In this document: positions 35,931 through 44,703 of the stretch, piece by piece | Position numbering within the stretch: position 1 is the stretch's first letter | Layout of the letters: each line of letters begins with the position of its first letter | Source: CAVVZJ01 sp963752755 | Lineage (GTDB): Bacteria; Planctomycetota; Planctomycetia; Isosphaerales; Isosphaeraceae | Length of the DNA: 64,000 bases | Direction: 5' to 3' | Assembly (NCBI GenBank): GCA_963752755.1 | Contig: CAVVZJ010000017.1 | Coordinates: 186,001 to 250,000 of the forward strand | Program-made: the position numbers and the translations under genes | Notes under the pieces: generated by a model | The model's input: the letters and a program-made list of their open reading frames with translations, nothing else | Told to the model about the DNA's origin: nothing | Database searches by the model: none

Positions 35931-37445
35931 TTTTACAGCAGCAGCAAATCCGCGGTGTTTCTGGTAACATCGAATCATAGGGAACTGAACACGCGAGGAC
36001 CGGCCGGCCCGTCGCCCCAACACCTCATGTCGGGAGGGAGCCTCCATGACACCGGACGACGTGCGCGCCGCGGCCGAGCGACTGGTCGACTTCCACGAGC
36101 GGTTCGCCCCGCTCTTCGGTAAGGAGCAGGCTCAGGACCATGCCTATGACTACGTCAAGGGCCTGATGGTCTGCCCCGACCGCAAGAGCGTCGAGCCGAT
36201 CGCCCTCCTGGTCGGCCACGGCGATGTCTCGGGCCTCCAGAAGTTCATCAACAGCGCCCCTGGCAGTACGACGACGTCCAGGCTGAACTCCAGGCCGTCT
36301 TCGACGGCGAGCTGGTCCCCTCGGCGGCCGGGTCGCCCGCCGGCGTCGTCGGTGTCATCGACGAGTCGGCCTTCGCCAAGCAGGGCGTACACTCCGCGGG
36401 CGTGGCCCGGCAGCACAACGGCCGGCTCGGCAAGGAAGACAACTGCCAGGTCGGCGTCTTCCTCGTCGGCGTTACCCCCGCGGGGGCCGCGCTGTTGGAC
36501 CACCGGCTCTACCTGCCCAAGCCCTGGTGCGAGGACACGCCTGAGGCCCGGCGCGGCGCGGCAAGGCGCACATCCCCGAGGACGTGACCTTCCGGCCCAA
36601 GGCCCGGATCGCTGCCGAACTGGTCCGCGGGGTCGTCGTGCTCGGTCAGACGCGACTGGACTGGGTGGTCGCCGACGAGGAGTACGGCAAGGCCGGGCAC
36701 TTCCACGAGGCGATGGACGAGTTGGAGCAGCGGTACGTGGTCGAGGTGCCGGTGACGACGACCGTCTGGACCGAGGACCCGGCCGGGTGCGTGCCGGCGT
36801 ACGGCGGCCGGGGCCAGCCGCCGAAGCGCCCGACACGGGAGGGTGTGAAGTCCGTGGCCGCGGTAGCCGCGGGGCTGCCCGCCGAAGCCTGGCAGACCCT
36901 GAAGGTGCGCGAAGGGGCGTGCGGGCCGCTGGTGTTCGAGTTCGCGGCGGTGCGGGTGTGGGCGATGCGCGACCAGAAGCCGGGGCCACCGGTGTGGCTG
37001 CTGATCCGCCGGTCGCTGGAGGCGATCCCCGAGGTCAAGTACTACATCTCCAACGGCGGGGCCGAGACGCCCTTGAAGGTCCTGGCGTTGGTCGCCTGCA
37101 CGCGCCACCGAGTGGAGGAATACTTCGGCGAGGCCAAGACGTACCTGGGGATGGCGCAGTACGAGACGCGGTCGTACGTGGGGTGGCACCATCACATGGC
37201 GCTGGTGGCGGTGGCGCACCTGTTCGTGACGTTGACGCGTCTGCGTCTGAAAAAAAGTCGAAGGGCCTGACGCTGGACCGGGCGGTGCGGCTGTTGAGGT
37301 CGGCGTTCTCCGAGGCGGAACTGACCGTGGAGAAGGCGATCGCCCTGATGGACTACCACGAGGGGCGGAACAGGATCGCCAAGGCCTCACATGACAAGGC
37401 CTGGCACGCCAGGCACGAGGGCGTGAAATACCTGCTGCTGTAAAA
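35931..37445 (+). mobile_element. IS701-family element with CTAG target duplication
   Basis: TTTTACAGCAGCAG (35931-35944) and CTGCTGCTGTAAAA (37432-37445) are perfect inverted ends. CTAG flanks both sides (35927-35930 and 37446-37449), fitting the 4-bp YTAR duplication typical of IS701. It was inserted directly against the IS630 end. Confidence 0.85.
36046..37443 (+). pseudogene. IS701-family transposase, about three frameshifts
   Basis: Frame 1 gives the N-terminus (RFAPLFGKEQAQDHAYDYVK, GLMVCPDRKSVEPIALLVGH) up to about 36260. Frame 2 gives QYDDVQAELQAVFDGELVPS and the first catalytic region GVVGVIDESAFAKQG. Frame 3 from about 36560 gives HIPEDVTFRPKARIAAELVR, LDWVVADEEYGKAGHF (Asp) and HRVEEYFGEAKTYLGMAQYE (Glu). 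The frame returns to the first at a run of six A (near 37251-37256) and ends HEGVKYLLL at TAA in the terminal repeat. Full length restored would be about 465 residues. Two of the three shifts sit in non-homopolymer sequence. Confidence 0.8.
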
Positions 37446-37501
37446 CTAGCCCCAATGTGAGGTGGCCCCCGAAAACTGGACAGTTCGGGGGCCTGGATTT
37501 G

Positions 37502-38368
37502 TTATGGTCCTTCCCCACGTTTCGCCTGACCGAGCCCGGCCCGATAGACCTCGCCCGGAGTCTGGTAGTCCAGCGATTGGTGGGGACGCTCCTCGTCGTA
37601 GAACTGGAAGTAGGCCTCCAGGCCCGACTCCAGCTCCGAAACTCTCTCATAGTCCTTAATGTTAATATCCTCGTATTTCACGCTCCTCCAAAGCCGTTCC
37701 ACGAACACGTTGTCCAACGCACGCCCCCGACCGTCCCGGCTCACCGCGATCCCGGCCGCCTCCAGCCGGCCAGTGTACTCCCGCGACGTGAACTGCGAGC
37801 CCTGATCGGTGTTGAAGATCTCCGGTCGTCCCCGACCCAACGCCTCCTCCAATGCCTCCAGGCAGAACCGCACCTCCCGCGTGTTCGACAGCCGCCACGA
37901 CAGCACGTACCGACTGTACCAGTCGATCACCGCAGTCAGGTACATAAACCCGTGTCGCAGCGGCACATACGTAATGTCCGAACTCCAGACTTCATCGACG
38001 CGGGTTAGCACCCGGTCGCGGAGCAGGTAGGGATAGGCCCGCACGCCGGGCTCGCCCACGGTGGTTCGCGGCTGGGGATGGAGCCCCTCCAGGCCCATCA
38101 ACCTCATCAGCCGCTGGACACGCTTGCGGTTGACCACTTCGCCGCTCCGCTGGAGGACCGCCGTCCTCCGCCGGCTGCCGTAGAACGGGGTCTTGAGGTA
38201 CTGCTCGTCGATCCACCGCATCAGGTGCAAGTTCTCCTTTGAGGCAGTCGCGGGCATGAGGTAGAACGTCGAGCGGTTCAGGCCGATCAACTCGCACTGA
38301 CGAGCGATGCTCACGCCGGGGTCGTCCGGCGTGACGAGCACCCGCTTGGCGTCAACCGAAGCGGGCAA
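37502..38368 (-). CDS. IS3-family transposase ORFB
   Basis: A 288-residue integrase-core transposase. The HTH_21-like N-terminal part has YLKTPFYGSRRRTAVLQRSG and NRKRVQRLMRLMGLEGLHPQ. The DDE core is WSSDITYVPLRHGFMYLTAV (Asp), EIFNTDQGSQFTSREYTGRL (Asp) and RALDNVFVERLWRSVKYEDI (Glu). The rve_3 tail is YDEERPHQSLDYQTPGEVYR. The TTG at 38368 overlaps the end of ORFA; a -1 frameshift fusion near the GAAGAAAAGG at the end of ORFA is likely. The ORF is intact. Confidence 0.92.
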   Translation of the reverse strand: MPASVDAKRVLVTPDDPGVSIARQCELIGLNRSTFYLMPATASKENLHLMRWIDEQYLKTPFYGSRRRTAVLQRSGEVVNRKRVQRLMRLMGLEGLHPQPRTTVGEPGVRAYPYLLRDRVLTRVDEVWSSDITYVPLRHGFMYLTAVIDWYSRYVLSWRLSNTREVRFCLEALEEALGRGRPEIFNTDQGSQFTSREYTGRLEAAGIAVSRDGRGRALDNVFVERLWRSVKYEDINIKDYERVSELESGLEAYFQFYDEERPHQSLDYQTPGEVYRAGLGQAKRGEGP

Positions 38369-38643
38369 CCCTTTTCTTCAACCACTCGACTTCCATGTTC
38401 AGCCGGCCGATCCGCTCGTAGAGTTCGGCCTGGATCGCCTGGCTCTCGTCGTGGTCCCGGCGTCGGCCGTCGCGGAAGAGGGCCTCGGCGCCGTCGAGGA
38501 GTTGCTTCTTCCACTGGCTGATCTGGACGGGGTGGAGTTGATAGACCTTGGCGAGTTTCGGCGACGGTCCGGGTCTGCTTGGCGGCCTCCAGGGCGACCT
38601 TGGCCTTGAAGGCGGCCGAATGGCGTTTGCGTGTACCGGCCAT
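38352..38643 (-). pseudogene. IS3-family transposase ORFA with one frameshift
   Basis: MAGTRKRHSAAFKAKVALEA and AKQTRTVAE start the HTH_Tnp_1 domain. One extra A in GCCGAAACTCGCC breaks the frame near 38560. Dropping it restores KVYQLHPVQISQWKKQLLDG, AEALFRDGRRRDHDESQAIQ and the Leu-rich NMEVEWLKKRVARFG before TGA at 38352-38354. The length restored, about 97 residues, is normal. Confidence 0.8.
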
Positions 38644-38719
38644 GAGGCACCTCGGGATGAATCAGAGATGTTCGATCAGTATAACATCCCGAGCTGTCCA
38701 GGAAATGGGGTCCACCTCA

Positions 38720-40076
38720 CCAGAACTACTGCATCGCGAAAGGTTTTCGTCGGCTGTGGCGGATTCCGAGGCTCGGGTCGTCTCTTCTTCCCATTCGACC
38801 TTTTTCGCTTGATGACCCCAGGATACCCTCGGTTCCGCCGCGGTCGCAGTCGCTGATCACCGACCTCCCGCAGAAGCCGTCGATCCCACGTCTCGGTGTC
38901 CACCTGCGACGACTCGGGCCACGGGCACGGCAGCACCCGCAGGCAGTCGAGGAACGAGAGCCGGTCCGGGTCCGGGCCGGTCCCGACCGCGGCGTCGGGC
39001 ATCACCCGCCGGACCACGGAGTGCGCCAGCATCAAGCCGTCGCTCTCTGGCACCACCCCCGCGGGCGTCTTGCTCCGGATCGGGATCGCTCGATTACTCA
39101 AGGGGGTCTTGATTGCATCGAAGGCGAGGTCCTCCTCCCCGCGTTCGTGGTCGACCAGGGACGCTGCGCACGCTGGCCGGTCGGTCGGATGGATCAGGTC
39201 GGTGATCCGCCGGTGGCGTTCGCCGGCACCGGGGCGATTCGGGTCGTCGTGGGTGGACTCGATGACCCGGACCCCCAGACCACGAAAGTCCCGGCGGCGG
39301 TCGGCGGCCCGCGGGGAGATCTTGGCCCGGTCGGAGCCGTCGGCCAGCCGGCGGAGCGGTCGCAACACGGTGTGGCTCTTGACCCGAGCCAGGAGCTGAG
39401 CCCCCCGCCGGACGACGGCGGAGCTCCCCTCCTAGCGGAAGAACCCGCGATCCCAGATCAACCGCCTACCGGGCCTGAGGTCCTCCAGCAGCGGCCCGAC
39501 CATCGACGGCTCACCGTGACACCGCGGCGTGATCGTCAGGCCGCAGACGGCGGGCGTGCCCAACTCCCAGAGGGCCAACCATCGGACCTGGGGGAACGCC
39601 CCCGCGGCCCGGCCGGTGGTGGGGCGACCGAAGGGGCGCGCGTTCTCCGGGGTATCGGGCCGGTCGAGCGTGGTGCCGTCGAGGCCCATCCGGTGCCCGC
39701 CCCGGGCGTCACCTCCCGGGGTCTGGTGGGTGGCCATGGGGCGAGCGGTTTCCAGGAACAGGAACAGGGGCCGCCACGACGCGACGCCGAGTCGGCGGCG
39801 GGCCCGGGAAAACGCCGAGGCGGTCGGCTCGGGACGGTCGCGGGTCGGAGGCCGCCGACGCCAGACCTTGGGGATCGAGTCGGCGGTGAACAGGGCCATG
39901 GCGAGGACCCGCCCGAGGACGGAATCGGCGGGCAGGCACCGTCGCCGTTCCGACGACCGAGCGGTCCGTGAGAGGATGGCGGCGAGGCGTTGCTCGGGGA
40001 TCAAGGGATCCAAGCCGCGGACGGAGGGCCGCGGGTCCTGGGCAATGTCGTGACCTCCCCGCGGTGCGTGATCCAT
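38720..40076 (-). pseudogene. IS4-family transposase with amber stop, 3' end cut by IS3
   Basis: The N-terminal part has RLAAILSRTARSSERRRCLP, PTASAFSRARRRLGVASWRP and the catalytic start GLDGTTLDRPDTPENARPFG; LIWDRGFFR ends at TAG 39432-39434. The same frame continues QLLARVKSHTVLRPLRRLAD, VIESTHDDPNRPGAGERHRR, IPIRSKTPAGVVPESDGLML and IKRKRSNGKKRRPEPRNPPQ to TKTFRDAVVL at 38720, where the IS3 end begins. Only the last residues are lost to IS3. Relatives that I recall have Tyr after the GFF(S/R) motif, so TAC to TAG is the likely lesion. Confidence 0.82.
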
Positions 40077-40167
40077 CAGGGCCTCCTGGAGTTCCGGGGA
40101 CGGGTAAGCAACCCCAGAATACCAAGGAGGCTCTGAACTGACGGCTAACTACGGGGCATTGGGCCTA

Positions 40168-41325
40168 GTGCAGGATCACGCGACCTTCTGTGTGAGGGGC
40201 TCGACGTGTTCGCACTCGAAGTGCTCGCAGACCCGCTCCCGGACCTCGGCCGCCGTCAGCTTCCGGTCCGGCTCCAGGATCGCCCGCTTGCCATGGAGCC
40301 AGCACGGCTCAATCGGGTTGAGCCACGGCGCCTTGATCGGCAGGCCGCAGGCAAGGATCCGCACCCCGCCCTCACGCTTGGCCCGACGGTTATGCCCCTT
40401 GATCCAGGCTTGCACCCGCCGGCTGACGTGCCAGCTGGCGTTGTCCCAGACCAGCAGCAACGCCCGCTTCCCCTCGGCCGCCAGCCGACCGCAGACCCAC
40501 TCCAGGAACTCCTCGGTCACCTGGCTGACCGGGCGGCCGTCGACGAACCGCACCAGCACGCCGCCGGTGTCGGCCCGCAGCAGCCCGTAGCAGCACAACG
40601 CCTTCGGGTCGGGGTCATCCTTGGCGGCCTCCAGCCGCTTCAGCCGCAACGGCTCCGCGCCCGCCCAGGCGTGCAGATCAGGCCGCGCCAGCCGGCTCCA
40701 CCAGGTCTCGTCCTGGAAGCCGAGCACCCAGTCGGGATGGGCCTCGGCCAGCCGGATCAGCCGGTCGCGGGCGTAAGCCTTGCGGGCGTAGGCCGGGTCG
40801 GGGCTGGTGATCCAGTGCTTGGCCCGCCGCCAGCCGACGCCCAGGCGTCTCAGGGCCCGGCGGACCGCCTCGGTGCTGATGGGCCGGTCGGTCAGGCCCT
40901 GTTCGTGGCAGACTTCGGCGGCCAGGGCCAGGGTCCAGAGGCCGGTGGGCTTGCCGAGGTCGCGTGGGCTGCGGTGCAACAGGTCGCGGAGTCGCTCATC
41001 AGCGGCGGGGTCCAGGACCAGGCGCGTCGTACGGGGGCGCGTGGACTTGCGATCGAGGCAGTCGAGGCCCGCGGCGTGGAAGGCGTGGATGGCGTCGCGG
41101 ACGGTCTGCACGGCACATCCGAGGGCCGAGGCGATGCGGGCGGGGCGCCGCCCCTGGGCACTAGCCGAGAGGATCTGGCAGCGACGGAGGGTGAAGGCCG
41201 AGGGCGAGCGGAGGCCGGCTCGAATCGTCTGGTGCTCCTCGGGGGTCAACGGTCGGACGAAGAGGGGTGGTTTCATACCCTCTGTACGACCGTCACCTTG
41301 CACAGGATCAGTCGTGCCCCTGCAC
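40168..41325 (-). mobile_element. Intact IS630-family element with TA target duplication
   Basis: The element is bounded by TA at 40166-40167 and 41326-41327. The ends GTGCAGGATCACGCGACC (40168 inward) and its right-hand partner (GTGCAGGGGCACGACTGA read inward from 41325) are similar imperfect inverted repeats. It encloses one transposase gene with short margins. Confidence 0.78.
40176..41276 (-). CDS. IS630-family transposase
   Basis: A 366-residue intact transposase. HTH: FTLRRCQILSASAQGRRPAR, IASALGCAVQTVRDAIHAFH; winged helix: TEAVRRALRRLGVGWRRAKH. DDE: DWVLGFQDETWWSRLARPDL (Asp), ALLLVWDNASWHVSRRVQAW (Asp), LPIKAPWLNPIEPCWLHGKR (Glu). ATG 41276 gives MKPPLFVRPLTPEEHQTIRA, a typical start; a GTG-type extension to 41303 is less likely. 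The C-terminus ends 8 bases inside the terminal repeat. Confidence 0.93.
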   Translation of the reverse strand: MKPPLFVRPLTPEEHQTIRAGLRSPSAFTLRRCQILSASAQGRRPARIASALGCAVQTVRDAIHAFHAAGLDCLDRKSTRPRTTRLVLDPAADERLRDLLHRSPRDLGKPTGLWTLALAAEVCHEQGLTDRPISTEAVRRALRRLGVGWRRAKHWITSPDPAYARKAYARDRLIRLAEAHPDWVLGFQDETWWSRLARPDLHAWAGAEPLRLKRLEAAKDDPDPKALCCYGLLRADTGGVLVRFVDGRPVSQVTEEFLEWVCGRLAAEGKRALLLVWDNASWHVSRRVQAWIKGHNRRAKREGGVRILACGLPIKAPWLNPIEPCWLHGKRAILEPDRKLTAAEVRERVCEHFECEHVEPLTQKVA

Positions 41326-41327
41326 TA

Positions 41328-41996
41328 GGGGTTCCTGACTCTGGAGCAACGACGAGCCCGCTGGGGTCGATCCCGGCCGGGCAAAAAGGGGGAGCCCAAG
41401 GTCCGGTGATGACGCTGCCGGCCATCCGGCGAGCGTTGCAGCGCCTGCTGGCGCCGGTCAGCCGGCCCGACTGCGCGTACTGCCGGCCCTGGCTCGCCCA
41501 CAGCAAAACGAAGCTTACGGAGTAGCACTAAATGAGGCGCAGCCCAGTCCTTCCGCATCATCTCGGCGGTCTTCCAGGTCAGGATGCTGAAGATCGGTGC
41601 GCCTGGAGACCTGCTATCGAGCCAGGGACGAAAGGTGATGGCCAAGTCGGATGGCCTGTGCGAGTTGCTGGAGATAAGATTGGACCAGCTTCGAGCCTCG
41701 GTGTGACGAGTCGGTCCTGAGGTAAGAACCGAAGTGTATTGGAGGTTCAAAGGTTTTGACCAGTCGGCACCTCAATACATTGAGGCCATCAGGGGATGGA
41801 CTGCGTAGCGTCTCATCGGCTGCCATGCCGTCGGTGGCACCCAGCTCCGGGGATGCAGGTTTTCTGTGAATATCGATCGTGGCGTCTGGCTTCGGAGTGC
41901 TCCCGTCACCGCCGCATGCACCTGTCTGCTGGGGAGTCGTCAGCCCGCTGAACATCAGCACCTACAGCCTCAAGTAGATTGTCGTCGAGGACGACC
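41328..41996 (+). other. Gene-poor stretch with a short coding remnant
   Basis: At 41331-41525 an open frame without a start reads MTLPAIRRALQRLLAPVSRP and DCAYCRPWLAHSKTKLTE, ending at TAG. It looks like a protein C-terminus cut off by the IS630 insertion; the family is not recognised. From 41526 to 41996 no gene is supported. Confidence 0.4.
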
Positions 41997-44570
41997 ATGC
42001 AGCGAATCGTGTGGCTCTGGATCGGCATCGGCTCGACCCTCACCCTGGCGGCGGTACTCGCGGGCATCGGTGAGGGCGCCGGCCGGCGAGTCGGGAGCGG
42101 GCGAGCCTATGCGATCCTTGGAGAGCTTCTCGTCCAGCATCAGGGCCGTGTCAAGCCCCTCGAAAGCATGGCACTTGAAGAGATCCGGCAGATTCATGGC
42201 CGCTCCACCATCACGCTTCTCGACCCTGACGGGCGGGCGTCCTCGACCTGGGAGCCCGTGGCGGCGGTCCTGGACTGGTCGGCCAGGCCCGAGTTCTGGG
42301 ACAATCAGGACTTCCTCCTCGTCGAAGATTCGTTGTTGCGACGTCGACTTCGTGAGGCGCCGGCTCGCCTTCGGGTCCGATCGCTGGCCGAGGGCGAAGA
42401 GCTTACGGTCCGGGAGGCGCTGCAGGCGCTTGCCGAACGGCCCGTCCTGCATGAGTCCGACCTGAGAACCCTGGCTCGGGAACTGGGCGAGGCTAGCCGC
42501 GCTGGGAGATGCCTCCTGGCCCTTGCTTCCGAGTTCCGGGAGGACCGCACGTGGGTCTCTCCGCGCCTGCTCGAAGAGGTCCGACTCCCCCTCGGAGGGC
42601 AGATGCTCCGGTTCCCTCGTTGGGCCAAGATGCTCCGGACGGAGGGGGAAGGAGACCGTCGACCTGGCCAGGAGGCCTTGCCTGGTCGGACACCGCTGGA
42701 GAAGGCCGCGATTGATCTCGCCGAGAACCTGTCCCACTACCGAGCTTTGCGAGACCACGAGGGTCCCCCCATTCGTTCGCTCGATCTTCTGGTGGTCCCC
42801 CGCCCCCACGGCGCCCGCTATTTCGCGTATTCCGCCAAGGCGTTCGAGAAGGGAATGGAGCCCGACCGGAGGCTCTCGGCGCTGGAGACTGATGCCGCGA
42901 ACACCCTCGTGCAATTCTACCAGGGACTCCCGAGCCAGGACTGGGCGTTGCCGGGTGAAGATCCTGTGTTCGACCACAATTACGCGAGCTGGCTGCCCCA
43001 CAGTTCCTGGTTGCCCCTGGGCCTCCTGCTGGAGAGCGACCTTCCCGAGCTGTCGCGCTTAGGGTTGCCGGAGCAGGAAGTCCGAGCGCTGATAGCGAGC
43101 TACCGGGCCCTGGAGACCGCGGAACGCTCAGAGCCCGGTCGGATCCCCCAGGGCCCGGCGGTCGCCCTGCTCGCCGCCGCCCGCGAACTCGGCGCGATGC
43201 TCGGGACCAAGCCCGATCCGGACTCGATCGCTCGGGAGACGTGGCTGAACCGCTGGGCGCCGTTGTCGAGATTACCCCTGATCTTCGGCGTCAGCCTCGG
43301 GCTTTTGCTCGCGAGCCTTCTGTTCTCGGCGGGTCGGGTTCCGGCATCGGCGAGATGGGGCGTTTTGTTCTATTGGCTGGGGATGGTGGGGCTGGCGATC
43401 GGGACCGTCGTCGGGGTCGGGGGCTTCTTCGTCCGGTGGCGCATCACCCGTTGGGGACCGGTCTCGCACCTGTACGAGACAGTCGTCTGGGCCGCCCTGA
43501 CGGCCTCGGGGTTGGGCCTGGCGTCGGAGCTGTTCCGACGGAGGCGGTTGATCGCGCTGGCAGCCGCCGGCGTCGCCTTCCTTGCGACCTCGCTGGCCCA
43601 AAACTCGCCGTCCCTTGATCCGATGCTCCGCCCCATCCCCCCGGTGCTGCGAATGAACCGCTGGCTCGTGGGGCACGTCCTCGCGACCGTCACAGGTTAC
43701 GGGGCCTTCGCGCTTGTGTTGGGGCTTGGACTGCTGGCGATCGGCCATGCCCTGACCGCGACTTATCCCCGGAGGCCAACTTACTGGGAACTCGCCTGGC
43801 CGCTCCTGATCGGGATTCCGCTCTATCTGCTCGGCCGGCTTGGGGTTGGTTCGTCGCCTCCGCGCTGGCTCTCGGCGATCCTTGGTGCCGGGTGGCAGCA
43901 TGGCGTGAGTGCCTGCCTCGCCGCCGTGGGTGGACTGGTGAGCGTCGTGGCCGGCTTTAGCGTGCTGGGCAAATTCGCGAATCGATCTCCCAGGCGAGTG
44001 AGCGCACTGGGCGTGTTCCTGGTGGTGGCCAGTACGTCGGCGCGGCTCGCGGGCCTGCTCGCCGGGCAAGAGGCGTGGTTCGTCGGCCTGGTTGGCGGGG
44101 GCCTGGCGTTGCTGGGTGTGCTCGCGACCTCGGCTCGGGAAGCCCACGAGCGGATCGACCGCCTGGCCCGAATCATTGATGACGCCATGCTGGCTGGCGT
44201 CGTGCTCCTGACGGCCGGCACGATCGTCGGAGCCGTTTGGGCTCGCGACGCCTGGGGGCGGCCCTGGGGCTGGGACCCGAAAGCATCCTGGGCTCTGATC
44301 ACGATCCTGGTTTATCTCGTGCCCTTGATCGCGTGGTTCGCCGGCCGGCTGGGCGCCTCTGGGCTCGTGGCTGCGTCCGTCGTTGGCTTCCTGCCCGTAC
44401 TGATGTCGTGGTACGTCCTGAACTTCAAGTGCCGCGTCGGCCTGCATCCCTACGGTTTCACCGAGGGGGGGAATCCGGAACTCGTGACGGCCTGTGCCCT
44501 CGCCCTGCTTGGGATCATCGGTTCCGCAGCCTGGCTCCGGTCGCGTTCACAGATTTCGGAATCCAATTGA
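41997..44570 (+). CDS. CcsA/ResC-type cytochrome c biogenesis protein with long periplasmic N-terminal part
   Basis: An 857-residue inner-membrane protein of system II cytochrome c maturation, which delivers haem to apocytochromes. One N-terminal membrane segment (VWLWIGIGSTLTLAAVLAG) is followed by a roughly 390-residue soluble region, then 10 or more hydrophobic segments. The WWD haem-handling motif is WGRPWGWDPKASW (residues 753-765). The periplasmic His-containing loops around SHLYETVVW and LVGHVLATVTGYG match CcsA. ATG 41997 is preceded by AGGA; a TTG at 41979 is the alternative. The next two genes encode a diheme cytochrome and its DUF1552 partner, which fits a role in maturing that cytochrome. 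Confidence 0.88.
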   Translation: MQRIVWLWIGIGSTLTLAAVLAGIGEGAGRRVGSGRAYAILGELLVQHQGRVKPLESMALEEIRQIHGRSTITLLDPDGRASSTWEPVAAVLDWSARPEFWDNQDFLLVEDSLLRRRLREAPARLRVRSLAEGEELTVREALQALAERPVLHESDLRTLARELGEASRAGRCLLALASEFREDRTWVSPRLLEEVRLPLGGQMLRFPRWAKMLRTEGEGDRRPGQEALPGRTPLEKAAIDLAENLSHYRALRDHEGPPIRSLDLLVVPRPHGARYFAYSAKAFEKGMEPDRRLSALETDAANTLVQFYQGLPSQDWALPGEDPVFDHNYASWLPHSSWLPLGLLLESDLPELSRLGLPEQEVRALIASYRALETAERSEPGRIPQGPAVALLAAARELGAMLGTKPDPDSIARETWLNRWAPLSRLPLIFGVSLGLLLASLLFSAGRVPASARWGVLFYWLGMVGLAIGTVVGVGGFFVRWRITRWGPVSHLYETVVWAALTASGLGLASELFRRRRLIALAAAGVAFLATSLAQNSPSLDPMLRPIPPVLRMNRWLVGHVLATVTGYGAFALVLGLGLLAIGHALTATYPRRPTYWELAWPLLIGIPLYLLGRLGVGSSPPRWLSAILGAGWQHGVSACLAAVGGLVSVVAGFSVLGKFANRSPRRVSALGVFLVVASTSARLAGLLAGQEAWFVGLVGGGLALLGVLATSAREAHERIDRLARIIDDAMLAGVVLLTAGTIVGAVWARDAWGRPWGWDPKASWALITILVYLVPLIAWFAGRLGASGLVAASVVGFLPVLMSWYVLNFKCRVGLHPYGFTEGGNPELVTACALALLGIIGSAAWLRSRSQISESN

Positions 44571-44703
44571 ACCTTTCCTGGTTAAACCGTAACATCGCTT
44601 GAAAAGCAGCGGCTCTTTGGTAATACTAAACAGAGGATTCTCATCGCGCGGAACCAGGTCTTCCTTCGAGGGACGATTCCATCTCCAGGCAGAAACTTGA
44701 CTG

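Larger units (their letters stand above)
37458..38719 (-). mobile_element. IS3-family element inserted in the 3' end of an IS4 transposase gene
   Basis: TGAGGTGGCCCCCGAAAACT... (37458) and the complement of ...GGGGTCCACCTCA (to 38719) form imperfect 26-bp inverted ends with the TG...CA termini of IS3. ORFA and ORFB lie between on the minus strand. The right end interrupts the IS4 gene at 38720. A matching short target duplication was not found. Confidence 0.8.

Noticed and set aside
37454..38722. Target duplication for the second IS3 element
   Set aside because: Bases beside the TG...CA ends do not match on the two sides.
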